From positions 248,001 to 312,000 of the forward strand of contig NZ_JBHSHD010000003.1 of assembly GCF_042652785.1 (NCBI RefSeq): 64,000 nt of DNA. Reading direction: 5' to 3'. Below, in pieces: positions 38,366 to 46,765 of this stretch. The DNA is from Dokdonella_A ginsengisoli. Lineage in GTDB: Bacteria > Pseudomonadota > Gammaproteobacteria > Xanthomonadales > Rhodanobacteraceae. The first letter of the stretch is position 1, and every line of letters begins with the position of its first letter. A program made the translations under genes and the position numbers. Under the pieces are notes generated by a model. The model was not told the origin of the DNA, ran no database searches, and was given only the letters and a program-made list of their open reading frames with translations.

Positions 38366-39010
38366 CTAGGGCGTCAACGCGAGCGTCGCGTCGACACCTT
38401 CGACCTTCGCTCCCGCGACCACGCCGAGCGTGCGCTCCATGGCGACCACCTCGAGGAAGCGCGTCAGGCCGGACACCAGCGACAGGCGCACCAGCACGCC
38501 GTCGCCGCGCGCCTCCATCGGCTGCGCGTTGCGCACGAAATTGTTGCGCGCGAGGTAGCCGACCAGGCGCGCGTAGTCGTTGGCGTTGTTGATGCCGCCG
38601 ATCCAGACGGTCGCTTCGCTCGGCGCCTCCGTGGCGACCTCGGTCTGCGCACCGGCCGGCCCGAGGCCGAGCCGCTGCAGCATCTGGTTGACCGCCGTGC
38701 TGTCGAACTGCGCGACGAGCAGGTATTTCGCGCCGGAATCGTCGCCGCGGCGGTACTGGTATTGCAGCACGTAACGCTCGGCCTGCTCGACCGCCTTGGC
38801 GACGTCGGGACGGGCCAGCAGGCCGCTGTCGCCGGTCTGCGCGGCGACCACGTTGGCCAGTGCGGTCTTCAGCGCGCCGGAACGCTCCTCGTCCGACTGC
38901 GAATTGACCGGCGCCTCGCCGGTGTACGAGGAAGGCGCGGCAAGAGCCGCCGCCGACGCGAGCAGCGCCAGCAGGAAAACGATTGCGCGCAACGGAAAGA
39001 ACGCTCGCAT
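38366..39010 (-). CDS. DUF2066 domain protein
   Basis: A 214-residue exported protein, signal peptide about 1-24 (FPLRAIVFLLALLASAAALA). The mature protein opens with YTGEAPVNSQSDEERSGALKTALANVVAAQTGD and includes RYVLQYQYRR and YLLVAQFDSTAVNQMLQRLGL, the DUF2066 hallmark. It is almost always found between purM and a CDP-alcohol transferase in gammaproteobacteria. No biochemical role is established. The ATG at 39010 starts the signal peptide. It is divergent from purM. Confidence 0.87.
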   Translation of the reverse strand: MRAFFPLRAIVFLLALLASAAALAAPSSYTGEAPVNSQSDEERSGALKTALANVVAAQTGDSGLLARPDVAKAVEQAERYVLQYQYRRGDDSGAKYLLVAQFDSTAVNQMLQRLGLGPAGAQTEVATEAPSEATVWIGGINNANDYARLVGYLARNNFVRNAQPMEARGDGVLVRLSLVSGLTRFLEVVAMERTLGVVAGAKVEGVDATLALTP

Positions 39011-39113
39011 CTGGGGAGGCCGACTGCCTTCGGAAGTGGCGCAAGTCTGCCCAAAGGCCGCGGACACGTCCATTCCGGGGCTCCGCGCGGCCTCGGCCGG
39101 CACAGCGCCGGTG

Positions 39114-39119
39114 TATCAT
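39114..39119 (+). promoter_or_regulatory. TATCAT -10-like box of purM
   Basis: TATCAT lies 27 bases before the purM ATG, predicting a leader of about 20 bases. No good -35 and no clear PurR operator were seen. Confidence 0.35.
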
Positions 39120-39145
39120 GCGCGCCCCGCAATCGCCCCGCCGCC

Positions 39146-40183
39146 ATGTCCACCGACCAGGAAAGCCTGAGCTACCGCGCCGCCGGCGTCGACATCGACG
39201 CGGGCAACGAAGTCGTCGAGCGCATCAAGCCGCTGGTCAAGCGCACGTTCCGTCCCGAGGTGATGGCCGGCCTCGGCGGCTTCGGCGCGCTGTTCGAGCT
39301 GGCCGGGCGCTACCAGGAACCGGTGCTGGTGTCCGGCACCGACGGCGTCGGCACCAAGCTCAAGCTGGCCCAGCAGCTCGGCCGCCACGACACGATCGGC
39401 ATCGACCTGGTCGGCATGTGCGTCAACGACGTGCTGGTGCAGGGCGCTGAGCCGCTGTTCTTTCTCGACTACTTCGCCACCGGCAAGCTCGACGTCGACA
39501 CCACCGTCAGCGTGGTCGGCGGCATCGCCCGCGGCTGCGAACTGGCCGGTTGCGCGCTGATCGGCGGCGAGACCGCCGAGATGCCGGACATGTACCCGCC
39601 CGGCGAATACGATCTCGCCGGCTTCACGGTCGGCGCGGTGGAGAAGTCGGCGCTGATCGACGGCGCGCGCATCCAGGCCGGCGACGCCATCGTCGGCATC
39701 GATTCCAGCGGCCCGCATTCCAACGGCTATTCGCTGATCCGCAAGATCCTCGCGCGCGCCGGAAATCCGCTCGACCTCGATCTCGGCGGCGTCACGCTGG
39801 CCGACGCACTGATGGCGCCGACCACGATCTACGTCAAGCCGATCCTGGAAGTGATGAAGCGCCAGCCCGTGCACGGCATGGCGCACATCACCGGCGGCGG
39901 GCTGAAGGAAAACATCATCCGCGTCGTGCCCGAGGGCCTGGGCATCGCGCTCGACAGCGGCGCCTGGACGCTGCCGCCGGTGTTCGACTGGCTGCAGCGC
40001 GAAGGCCGCGTCGCGCGCGAGGAAATGTGGCGCACGTTCAACTGCGGCATCGGCTACGTGCTGATCGTCGCCGCCGCCGAGCGCGCGGCCACGATCGCGG
40101 CATTGAAGTCGCTCGGCCTGGAAGCGCGCGCGATCGGCGAAGTCGTCGCCGAAAGCGGCGGCGAGCGCGTGCGCATTTCCTGA
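39146..40183 (+). CDS. purM: Phosphoribosylaminoimidazole synthetase PurM
   Basis: A 345-residue AIR synthetase, fifth step of purine synthesis (ATP-driven ring closure of FGAM). Motifs: LSYRAAGVDIDAGNEVVERIKP, the ATP/metal site LVSGTDGVGTKLKLA, GIDLVGMCVNDVLVQGAEPLFFLDYFATG, GGETAEMPDMYPPGEYDLAGF and HITGGGLKENI. Length and all blocks are normal. purN follows after an 80-base gap containing a repeat. Confidence 0.97.
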   Translation: MSTDQESLSYRAAGVDIDAGNEVVERIKPLVKRTFRPEVMAGLGGFGALFELAGRYQEPVLVSGTDGVGTKLKLAQQLGRHDTIGIDLVGMCVNDVLVQGAEPLFFLDYFATGKLDVDTTVSVVGGIARGCELAGCALIGGETAEMPDMYPPGEYDLAGFTVGAVEKSALIDGARIQAGDAIVGIDSSGPHSNGYSLIRKILARAGNPLDLDLGGVTLADALMAPTTIYVKPILEVMKRQPVHGMAHITGGGLKENIIRVVPEGLGIALDSGAWTLPPVFDWLQREGRVAREEMWRTFNCGIGYVLIVAAAERAATIAALKSLGLEARAIGEVVAESGGERVRIS

Positions 40184-40192
40184 GCCAGACTC

Positions 40193-40209
40193 GGGGCCGA
40201 GGGCTGAGG
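40193..40209. repeat. ggccgagggctgag-family repeat
   Basis: ggggccgagggctgagg in the purM-purN gap, complementary to the arm at 40298-40325 inside the purN 5' end. The two could pair in the transcript. Confidence 0.6.
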
Positions 40210-40263
40210 CTGCGGGCCGAACGGCCTGATCCGTCGCGGCGCTCGGCTCGAACGGGAGCGACG

Positions 40264-40974
40264 ATGCACGACGTCCTCGAAACACAAGACGGAACAGCAG
40301 CCCTCAGCTCTCAGCCCTCGGCCCTGCGCCTCGCTGTCCTCTCTTCCGGCCGCGGCTCCAACCTGCAGGCCCTGATCGACGCGCAACGCGCTGGACGGTT
40401 GCCGGTCGAGATCGCGCTGGTCGGCAGCGACAAGGCGCAGGCGCCGGCGCTGCGCCGCGCGGAAGAATCCGGCATCGCCACGCTCGCGCTCGATCCGAAG
40501 AGCTACGCCAACCGCGCCGCGTTCGACGCCGATCTGTTCGCGCGCATCGCCGGGCACCGGCCCGCGCTGATCGTGCTGGCCGGCTTCATGCGCATCCTCG
40601 ATCCCGCCGTGCTGGCGCCGTGGGCGGGACGCATCGTCAACATCCATCCGTCCCTGCTGCCCAAGTACCGCGGCCTGCACACGCATCGGCGCGCGCTCGA
40701 AGCCGGCGACGCCGAGCACGGTTCGAGCGTCCACTTCGTCACCGCCGAACTGGACGGCGGCCCGCTGATCGCCCAGGCGCGGATTCCGATCCTGCCGGGC
40801 GACACGGCTGACGCGCTGGCCGAACGCCTGCTCGTCGAGGAGCATCGGCTGCTGGTCGCCAGCGTCGCATCGATTGCCGCCGGCAGGATCGCGCTCGCCG
40901 GCTCGCAGGTGCTGCACGACGGTTCACCGCTGGCCGCACCGCTGCGCCTGCAGGGCGACGGGGCCTTGGCGTGA
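40264..40974 (+). CDS. purN: Phosphoribosylglycinamide formyltransferase PurN
   Basis: A 236-residue GAR transformylase (N10-formyl-THF to GAR, third step of purine synthesis). The core begins LRLAVLSSGRGSNLQALIDA and carries the catalytic Asn-His-Asp: NIHPSLLPKYRGLHTH and HFVTAELDGGPLI. The first about 20 residues (HDVLETQDGTAALSSQPSA) have no counterpart in the family and are encoded by a repeat arm. Translation may really start at a non-ATG codon near the core. The fold and activity should be intact. Confidence 0.93.
   Translation: MHDVLETQDGTAALSSQPSALRLAVLSSGRGSNLQALIDAQRAGRLPVEIALVGSDKAQAPALRRAEESGIATLALDPKSYANRAAFDADLFARIAGHRPALIVLAGFMRILDPAVLAPWAGRIVNIHPSLLPKYRGLHTHRRALEAGDAEHGSSVHFVTAELDGGPLIAQARIPILPGDTADALAERLLVEEHRLLVASVASIAAGRIALAGSQVLHDGSPLAAPLRLQGDGALA
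40298..40325. repeat. cagccctcggccct-family repeat inside the purN 5' end
   Basis: cagccctcagctctcagccc and the following tcggccct form the reverse-orientation arm of the repeat at 40193-40209. It encodes PurN residues about 12-21. Confidence 0.6.
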
Positions 40975-41030
40975 GCGCGCGTTCAGCCTGATCCCGCGAC
41001 ACTCCCCGCCTCGTCCGCCGGAACGCCCGC

Positions 41031-41747
41031 ATGAAAGCCCTGCTCGCCACGCTGCTCCTGAACCTGCTCGCGACCGTGGCCGCCGTCGCCGCGCCGCCGG
41101 CGATGCGACCGTTCCGTGCCGAATACGCGACCCTGCAGAACGGCAGCGAACTGGGCCGCACGACGCTCGAACTGCGCGACAACGGCGACGGCAGCTGGAC
41201 CCTGCGCAGCGAAACCAGCGGCACCGCCGGCCTGGCCAAGATCGCCGGCATCCACATCGTGGAGACCTCGCGCTTCCGCTGGCAGGACGGCCGCCCGATC
41301 GCGCTCGCCTACGACTACCGGCAGGACGGCGCCTTCAAGCAGCGCACGCGCCAGGCCACGTTCGACTGGAAGGCGAACGAGGTGCGCGTGAAGGAAGGCG
41401 GCGAGTACCGCTACGCCACCGTACCGGGACTGATCGACCGCCAGAGCGTCACCCTGGCGCTGGCCGCCGACCTGATGCACGGCGCGGCGAATTTCCAGTA
41501 TCCCGTCGCGGTGAAGGATCGCGTCGAGGAAATGCGCTACGTGCGCGGCGCGAAGGAAACCCTCAACGTGCCGGCCGGTACCTACCAGACCGTCGTCATG
41601 CAGCGCGAGGGTGACTCCGACGACGACCGCCGCCGCGTCGCGCGCAGCTGGTTCGCCGAGTCGCTGGGCTGGCTGCCGGCACAGATCGAACAGGCCGACC
41701 GCAAGGGCGACACGGTGACGCTGAAGCTGGTGTCCGTGAAGCATTGA
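41031..41747 (+). CDS. DUF3108 domain periplasmic protein
   Basis: A 238-residue exported protein, signal peptide about 1-20 (KALLATLLLNLLATVAAVA). DUF3108 features are FRAEYATLQNGSELGRTTLELR, FRWQDGRPIALAYDYRQ, VPAGTYQTVVMQREG and WFAESLGWLPAQIEQ. These fit a lipocalin-like beta-barrel. It commonly follows purN in this group. No established function; it may bind a lipid or polymer in the envelope. Its stop codon overlaps a LuxR-type remnant. Confidence 0.87.
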   Translation: MKALLATLLLNLLATVAAVAAPPAMRPFRAEYATLQNGSELGRTTLELRDNGDGSWTLRSETSGTAGLAKIAGIHIVETSRFRWQDGRPIALAYDYRQDGAFKQRTRQATFDWKANEVRVKEGGEYRYATVPGLIDRQSVTLALAADLMHGAANFQYPVAVKDRVEEMRYVRGAKETLNVPAGTYQTVVMQREGDSDDDRRRVARSWFAESLGWLPAQIEQADRKGDTVTLKLVSVKH

Positions 41748-41932
41748 CCGGCAGCCGCCGGGTCGCGGGCGGCCGGCGCAACGGCGAGATCGCCGCGCTG
41801 CCCGGCATCCGCGCCGGCACGGTCAAGCGCCATCTGGAGAACGTGTACCGGAAACTGGGCGTGAGCCGCCGCCGCGCCGCGGCGATGCTGCTCGCACCGC
41901 TGATGCCGCGCGGGGACCGGCGCGATCACTGA
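41744..41932 (+). pseudogene. LuxR-type HTH remnant
   Basis: A 62-codon frame whose centre reads RRNGEIAALPGIRAGTVKRHLENVYRKLGVSRRRAAAML, the C-terminal two-thirds of a LuxR/NarL DNA-binding domain. The upstream LTxREREVL helix and any receiver domain are absent, and the turn is degraded (ALPGIRAG instead of ALxISxG). It starts with an ATGA overlap on the DUF3108 stop. A decayed regulator is the simplest reading; a tiny functional HTH protein is less likely. Confidence 0.6.
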
Positions 41933-41982
41933 TCGCCGCCGGCCTTCGGCCCGCACGGCCCGCGGGCGGAACGGATCTGCGG

Positions 41983-43242
41983 TTACGACGGCAGGCGCCG
42001 GATGTGCGCGCCGAGACCGCCGAGCTTCTCCTCGATGTTCTCGTAGCCGCGATCGATGTGGTAGATGCGGTCGACGACGGTGTCGCCCTGCGCGACCAGG
42101 CCGGCCAGCACCAGCGAGGCGGACGCGCGCAGGTCGGTGGCCATCATCGGCGCGCCGGACATCTTGTCCACGCCCTTGATGATCGCGCTGTTGCCTTCGA
42201 TCTGGATGTCGGCGCCCAGGCGCTGCAGCTCGAGCGCATGCATGAAGCGGTTCTCGAACACGGTCTCGGTGATGATGCCGACGCCTTCGGCGATGCAGTT
42301 GAGCGCGGTGAACTGCGCCTGCATGTCGGTCGGGAAGGCCGGGTACGGCGCGGTCGTCACGTTGACCGCCTTCGGCCGCCGCCCCTGCATGTCCAGTTCG
42401 ATCCAGTCCTCGCCGGTGTTGATGTGCGCGCCGGCGTCCTCCAGCTTGCTCAGCACCGCGTCGAGCGTCTTCGGGCGCGCGCGCTTGGCGGTGACCTTGC
42501 CGCCGGTGATCGCGCCGGCGACCAGGAAGGTGCCGGTCTCGATGCGGTCCGGCAGCACCTCGTAGGTGGTGCCGGACAGGCGCTCGACGCCCTCGATGAC
42601 CAGCGTCGCGGTGCCGGCGCCTTCGATCTTCGCGCCCATCGCGTTGAGGCAGTTGGCCAGGTCGACGACCTCGGGCTCCTGCGCGGCGTTCTCGATGACG
42701 GTGGTGCCGGAAGCCAGCGCGGCGGCCATCATCAGGTTCTCGGTGCCGGTCACGGTGACCAGGTCGAGATTGATGCGCGCGCCCTTCAGGCGCCTGGCGC
42801 GCGCCTTGATGTAGCCGTTCTCGACCGTGACGTCGGCACCGAGCGCCTGCAGGCCCTTCAGGTGCAGGTCGACCGGACGCGAGCCGATCGCGCAGCCGCC
42901 GGGCAGAGATACGACCGCCTCGCCGAAGCGCGCGACCAGCGGGCCGAGCACGAGGATCGACGCGCGCATCGTCTTGACCAGGTCGTACGGGGCGAAATAG
43001 TGCTTGGCCGGGCGCGGGTCGACGTGGATCTTCATGCGCTCGTCGATGACCAGCTCCACGCCCATCTGGCCGAGCAGCTCCATCGTGGTGGTGACGTCGT
43101 GCAGGTGCGGCACGTTGCCGATGGTGACCGGGCCGTCGGCGAGCAGGGTCGCGGCGAGGATCGGCAGCACGGCGTTCTTCGCGCCGGAAACCCAGACGTC
43201 GCCGCTGAGGGGCTGTCCGCCGTTGATTACGATTTTGGCCAT
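41983..43242 (-). CDS. murA: UDP-N-acetylglucosamine 1-carboxyvinyltransferase MurA
   Basis: A 419-residue first enzyme of peptidoglycan precursor synthesis (PEP plus UDP-GlcNAc). The N-terminal KIVINGGQPLSGDVWVSGAKNAVLPILAA and the catalytic loop LPGGCAIGSRPVDLH, with Cys117 as the PEP/fosfomycin-reactive residue, are intact. Late motifs include FPTDMQAQFTALNCIAEGVG and DLRASASLVLAGLVA. An IbaG-like bolA gene sits just upstream in the same direction, as in E. coli. Confidence 0.97.
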   Translation of the reverse strand: MAKIVINGGQPLSGDVWVSGAKNAVLPILAATLLADGPVTIGNVPHLHDVTTTMELLGQMGVELVIDERMKIHVDPRPAKHYFAPYDLVKTMRASILVLGPLVARFGEAVVSLPGGCAIGSRPVDLHLKGLQALGADVTVENGYIKARARRLKGARINLDLVTVTGTENLMMAAALASGTTVIENAAQEPEVVDLANCLNAMGAKIEGAGTATLVIEGVERLSGTTYEVLPDRIETGTFLVAGAITGGKVTAKRARPKTLDAVLSKLEDAGAHINTGEDWIELDMQGRRPKAVNVTTAPYPAFPTDMQAQFTALNCIAEGVGIITETVFENRFMHALELQRLGADIQIEGNSAIIKGVDKMSGAPMMATDLRASASLVLAGLVAQGDTVVDRIYHIDRGYENIEEKLGGLGAHIRRLPS

Positions 43243-43251
43243 GGGGAGTTT

Positions 43252-43280
43252 AGGGCTGGGGGCTGAGGGCTGAGGGCTGG
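43252..43280. repeat. gggctgaggg repeat between murA and bolA
   Basis: Three head-to-tail copies of ggctgaggg-type units directly upstream of murA, oriented opposite to the arm at 43332-43359; the pair could form a hairpin around the gap. Confidence 0.65.
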
Positions 43281-43331
43281 TATCTCGAGCGGGATTTCGG
43301 GAACCGTGGGTTGCGGGTCCGGCGCAGCGCC

Positions 43332-43359
43332 GGCCCTCAGCCCTCGGCCCCCGGCCCTG
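43332..43359. repeat. ggccctcagccctcgg repeat at the bolA 3' end
   Basis: ggccctcagccctcggcccc and neighbours overlap the last codons and stop of bolA, supplying the residues GAEG and the TGA. Confidence 0.65.
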
Positions 43360-43582
43360 CCTCTTCGGGTGTCAGGGTGCGCAACGACAAGGCGTGGATC
43401 TCGCCGCCCATCCGTTCGCCGAGCGTGGCGTAGACCATGCGGTGGCGGGCCAGGGGCAGCTTGCCGGCGAAGGCCGGGCTGATCACCAGGGCCTCGAAGT
43501 GCACGCCGTCCGGGCCGTGCACCTCCACCTTCGCCTCCGGCATGCCGCGCTGGATCAGACTTTGCACGGTGGAACTGTCCAT
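43337..43582 (-). CDS. ibaG: BolA family protein (IbaG-like)
   Basis: An 81-residue BolA-fold protein. Core motifs are VQSLIQRGMPEAKVEVHGPDGVHFEALVISPAFAGK and LARHRMVYATLGERMGGEIHALSLRTL, with the conserved RH in the third segment that helps ligate Fe-S with monothiol glutaredoxins. Its place directly upstream of murA identifies it with IbaG rather than BolA proper. The ATG at 43582 has ggagaa upstream. The last residues (AGPGAEG) are encoded by an extragenic repeat. Confidence 0.88.
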   Translation of the reverse strand: MDSSTVQSLIQRGMPEAKVEVHGPDGVHFEALVISPAFAGKLPLARHRMVYATLGERMGGEIHALSLRTLTPEEAGPGAEG

Positions 43583-43742
43583 CTTGAGCTTTTCTCCGGC
43601 CGATGAGGGGGCGCTTGCGAGGCCTGCGCGGGGGCGGCATCCCCGCATCCGGGGCGCCGGCGGCAGGCCCGGCCGCGACGACTGGCCCGCGCTGTCCGTC
43701 TGGGGATCGGGCGGCCGGAATCAATCGGGCCGGCGAAGCGGC

Positions 43743-43748
43743 TACAAT
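43743..43748 (+). promoter_or_regulatory. TACAAT -10-like box upstream of kdsD
   Basis: TACAAT in an otherwise GC-rich gap, 102 bases before the chosen kdsD ATG; no good -35 at the right spacing. The inferred start site would be near 43755. Confidence 0.45.
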
Positions 43749-43849
43749 AGAGGCGGCGCATGGTACTCAAAATCCAGCAACAGCGCAGAAATTCCGATGT
43801 CTCCCATCCATCCAGGACGTTCGCCAGGACGCTAGCGCGCCTCACCACG

Positions 43850-44872
43850 ATGAATGCCCAGATCCTCGCCGCCGTGCGCCCCCTGAACAATCCGCTGCTC
43901 GACGCCACCGCCCTCGTGCGCAGCGCGCAGGCGGTGATCACGATCGAGGCGGAGGCGATCACCGCGCTGCACGACCGCATCGACGCGAACTTCCTGCGCG
44001 CCTGCCAGCTGATGTTCGAATGCCCCGGCCGCGTGGTGGTCTCCGGCATGGGCAAGTCCGGCCACATCGCGCGCAAGATCGCCGCGACCCTGGCCTCGAC
44101 CGGCACGCCGTCGTTCTTCGTGCACCCGGCCGAGGCCAGCCACGGCGACCTCGGCATGATCACGCAGAAGGACGTCGTGCTGGCGCTGTCGAACTCCGGC
44201 GAGACCGACGAGCTGCTCGCGATCCTGCCGCTGATCAAGCGCCAGGGCATTCCGCTGATCGCGATGAGCGGCAATCCCGGCTCCTCGCTGGCACGCCTGG
44301 CCGACGTGCACCTCAACACCAGCGTACCGGCCGAAGCCTGCCCGCTCGGCCTCGCGCCGACGTCGAGCACGACCGCCGCGCTGGTCATGGGCGACGCCCT
44401 CGCCATCGCCCTGCTCGAGGCGCGCGGCTTCACCGACGAGGATTTCGCGCGCTCGCACCCGGCCGGCAGTCTCGGCCGCCAGCTGCTGCTGAAGATCGGC
44501 GACATCATGCACACCGGGGCGCAGATCCCCACGGTCGGCCCGGAGGTCACCCTGACCGAGGCGCTGGTGGAGATGACGCGCAAGGGCCTGGGCATGACCG
44601 CGATCATCGACGCCGAGCAGCACCTGCTGGGCGTCTTCACCGACGGCGACCTGCGCCGTGCGGTCGACGACGACGACATCGACCTGCGCACGACCCAGGT
44701 CACGCGCCTGATGACGGTGCAGCCCAAGACGATCACCGCCGACAAGCTCGCGGTCGAAGCCGCCCAGCTGATGGAAGCGCACAAGATTCATGCGCTGTTG
44801 GTGGTCGATGCGGACAATCGCGTGGTCGGTGCGCTCAACATCCACGATCTGCTGCGCGCGCGAGTGGTCTAG
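43850..44872 (+). CDS. kdsD: Arabinose-5-phosphate isomerase KdsD
   Basis: A 340-residue isomerase turning ribulose-5-phosphate into arabinose-5-phosphate for KDO synthesis. The SIS domain (about 40-180) shows VVSGMGKSGHIARKIAATLASTGTPSFFVHPAEASHGDLGMI and SNSGETDELL. Two CBS domains follow (DIMHTGAQIPTV and VTRLMTVQPKTITADKLA) and end HALLVVDADNRVVGALNIHDLLRARVV. The ATG at 43850 gives a length like E. coli KdsD; an in-frame ATG at 43760 would add 30 unlikely residues. It heads a run through lptB and rpoN. Confidence 0.95.
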   Translation: MNAQILAAVRPLNNPLLDATALVRSAQAVITIEAEAITALHDRIDANFLRACQLMFECPGRVVVSGMGKSGHIARKIAATLASTGTPSFFVHPAEASHGDLGMITQKDVVLALSNSGETDELLAILPLIKRQGIPLIAMSGNPGSSLARLADVHLNTSVPAEACPLGLAPTSSTTAALVMGDALAIALLEARGFTDEDFARSHPAGSLGRQLLLKIGDIMHTGAQIPTVGPEVTLTEALVEMTRKGLGMTAIIDAEQHLLGVFTDGDLRRAVDDDDIDLRTTQVTRLMTVQPKTITADKLAVEAAQLMEAHKIHALLVVDADNRVVGALNIHDLLRARVV

Positions 44873-44875
44873 ACG

Positions 44876-44979
44876 CCGGGATTGGAGATTCGGGATTCGG
44901 GATCGAAGACCGCATCGCAATCCGTCGTTGCATGCCGCTCCGATCGATCCGAATCCCCCACTCCCAATCTCCAATCCCG
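44876..44979. repeat. gggattcggg-type inverted repeat between kdsD and kdsC
   Basis: The left arm ccgggattggagattcggga (44876 on) and the right arm tcccaatctccaatcccg (ending 44978) are reverse complements, separated by about 45 bases. The kdsC GTG start is at the right edge of the element. Confidence 0.7.
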
Positions 44980-45521
44980 TGCTCCCAAACGATTTCCCCG
45001 CCGACATCCGAGAACGCGCCGCCGGCGTGAAACTGGCCGTCTTCGACGTCGACGGCGTGCTGACCGACGGCAAGCTCTGGTACACCGCCGACGGGCACGA
45101 GCTGAAGGCGTTCAACGTCCTCGACGGACTGGGCCTCAAGCGCCTGCTCGCCAACGGCGTCGAAGTGGCGGTGATCACCGCGCGGCTGAGCCACGTCGTC
45201 ACCGAACGCATGGCCGAGCTCGGCGTGGCGCACGTCTACCAGGACCAGAAGGACAAGCGCGCCTGCCTGAACCAGCTGCTGCACGCGTTGCGGCTCGACG
45301 CCGCGCACGTCGCCTACACCGGCGACGACCTGCCCGACCTCGCCGCGATGCAGCTCGCCGGGCTGTCGATCGCCGTCGCCAACGCGCACCCGTGGGTGCG
45401 CGAGCGCGCGCACTGGCGCACGCGCCTGTCCGGCGGCAGCGGCGCGGCGCGCGAGGTCTGCGACCTGATCCTCGCCAGCCAGGGCAAGGCCGAGAGCGAA
45501 CTCGCCGCCTTCCTGCGCTGA
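44979..45521 (+). CDS. kdsC: KDO-8-phosphate phosphatase KdsC
   Basis: A 180-residue HAD phosphatase releasing KDO from KDO-8-phosphate. HAD motifs are KLAVFDVDGVLTDGKLWY (nucleophile Asp and DxD), VAVITARLS (motif II) and AYTGDDLPDLAAMQLAGLSIAVANAHP (motif IV). It lacks a cap domain, as in the C0 group. The start is GTG at 44979 (VLPNDFPADIRERA), set at the edge of an extragenic repeat with no ribosome site. lptC follows 10 bases after its stop. Confidence 0.94.
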   Translation: MLPNDFPADIRERAAGVKLAVFDVDGVLTDGKLWYTADGHELKAFNVLDGLGLKRLLANGVEVAVITARLSHVVTERMAELGVAHVYQDQKDKRACLNQLLHALRLDAAHVAYTGDDLPDLAAMQLAGLSIAVANAHPWVRERAHWRTRLSGGSGAAREVCDLILASQGKAESELAAFLR

Positions 45522-45531
45522 GCGCGTCGCC

Positions 45532-46107
45532 ATGAGCCGCAACTACTGGCTGACCGTCGCCGTGCTCGTCGCGCTCGTGCTCGGCACCGAATATCTGGTC
45601 TGGCTCAATCGCGACCGCACCGACGAACAGACCTTCGCCGGCCCGCCGCGCTCGGACTACACGCTGAGCGACTTCACGCTCAATGCGCTGAACGCCGAAG
45701 GCAAGCGCACGTTCCAGATCAGCGGTCCGTTCCTGGCACGGCGCGGCGACGACGCCTCGATCTTCGTGACGACGCCCGACTACCTGCTCGTCGACGGCGG
45801 CGGCAATCCGTGGCAGGGCAAGTCCGACTCGGCCTGGGTCAACAACGACGGCACGGTGATGAAGCTGCTCGGCCACGTCGAGATGCATCGACAGCCGGTC
45901 GGCAACACCAAGCCGGTCGACCTCGTCACCACCGACCTGACCACCTGGCCGAAGGACAAGAAGATGGAGACCGCGGCGCCGGCCACGATCACGCAGCCGG
46001 GCTCTATACTCCGCGGCATCGGCCTGCGCGGCGATCTCAACGACAAGACCCTGGAGCTGCTGTCCGATGTCCAATCGACGATCGAACCGAAGAAACGCCG
46101 GAAATAG
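45532..46107 (+). CDS. lptC: LPS export protein LptC
   Basis: A 191-residue bitopic inner-membrane protein. One TM (about 6-26) is followed by a periplasmic beta-jellyroll that takes LPS from LptB2FG and passes it to LptA. Family blocks are YTLSDFTLNALNAEGKRTFQISGPFLARRGDDASIFVTTPDYLL and MHRQPVGNTKPVDLVTTDLTTWP. It overlaps the start of lptA by 41 bases, an unusually long overlap showing compact coupling. Confidence 0.9.
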   Translation: MSRNYWLTVAVLVALVLGTEYLVWLNRDRTDEQTFAGPPRSDYTLSDFTLNALNAEGKRTFQISGPFLARRGDDASIFVTTPDYLLVDGGGNPWQGKSDSAWVNNDGTVMKLLGHVEMHRQPVGNTKPVDLVTTDLTTWPKDKKMETAAPATITQPGSILRGIGLRGDLNDKTLELLSDVQSTIEPKKRRK

Positions 46108-46765
46108 GCTCGCCGGCGCCCTCTGCACCGCGCTGTGTCTGCTCGCGCCCGCCGTCGCGGCGGCCCTGAGCACCGACCGCCAGCAGCCGATGGACATCAA
46201 GGCGGACTATTCCAAGATCGTGCAGGGCAGCGACAAGACGCCGGGTACGACGTTCCTGCGCGGCAACGTGCAGGTACTGCAGGGCTCGATGAAGGCGCAC
46301 GGCGCCGAGGCGACCATCTACCAGCACCCGAGCAATGCCCGCGACGCGAAAGGCAACGACATCTCCGGCGAGGTCCAGCGCATCGTGCTGGTCGGCAAGC
46401 AGGCGCACATCGAACAGCAGCAGGACAACGGCACCGGCCTGATGACCGCCGACGCCGACAAGATCGACTACAACAACGACACCAGCATCGCCGTGCTGAC
46501 CGGCAACGTCACCGTCGTGCAGCAGGGCCGCGGCACATTCCACGGCGCGCAGATGACCTACAACACCAACACCGGCGAGATGGAGAGCGGCGACAGCGCG
46601 CCGGGCAACCGCGTGCACATGGTCATCCAGCCGAAGGCCAAGCCGGCCGCCAAGCCCGATGCGCCGGCAGCGGACAAGCCCGCTGCGAAACCCGTCGATG
46701 CACCGGCTGCGGACAAGCCGGCCGACGCGCAGCCGAAGAAGGCCGACACGGACGGCCAGCCCTGA
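46067..46765 (+). CDS. lptA: LPS periplasmic bridge protein LptA
   Basis: A 232-residue exported protein, signal peptide about 14-33 (RLAGALCTALCLLAPAVAAA). The LptA/OstA core begins STDRQQPMDIKADYSKI. It shows TFLRGNVQVLQGSMKAHGAEATIYQH, TADADKIDYNND and VTVVQQGRGTFHGAQMTYNTNTGEME. The last about 40 residues are a low-complexity Ala/Pro/Lys tail built on repeated PAADKPA units, which may be species-specific. lptB starts at its stop (TGATG). Confidence 0.92.
   Translation: MSNRRSNRRNAGNRLAGALCTALCLLAPAVAAALSTDRQQPMDIKADYSKIVQGSDKTPGTTFLRGNVQVLQGSMKAHGAEATIYQHPSNARDAKGNDISGEVQRIVLVGKQAHIEQQQDNGTGLMTADADKIDYNNDTSIAVLTGNVTVVQQGRGTFHGAQMTYNTNTGEMESGDSAPGNRVHMVIQPKAKPAAKPDAPAADKPAAKPVDAPAADKPADAQPKKADTDGQP

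Noticed and set aside
43760..43849. Longer KdsD starting at ATG 43760
   Set aside because: The extra 30 residues have no counterpart in the family and would begin only about five bases after the inferred transcript start.
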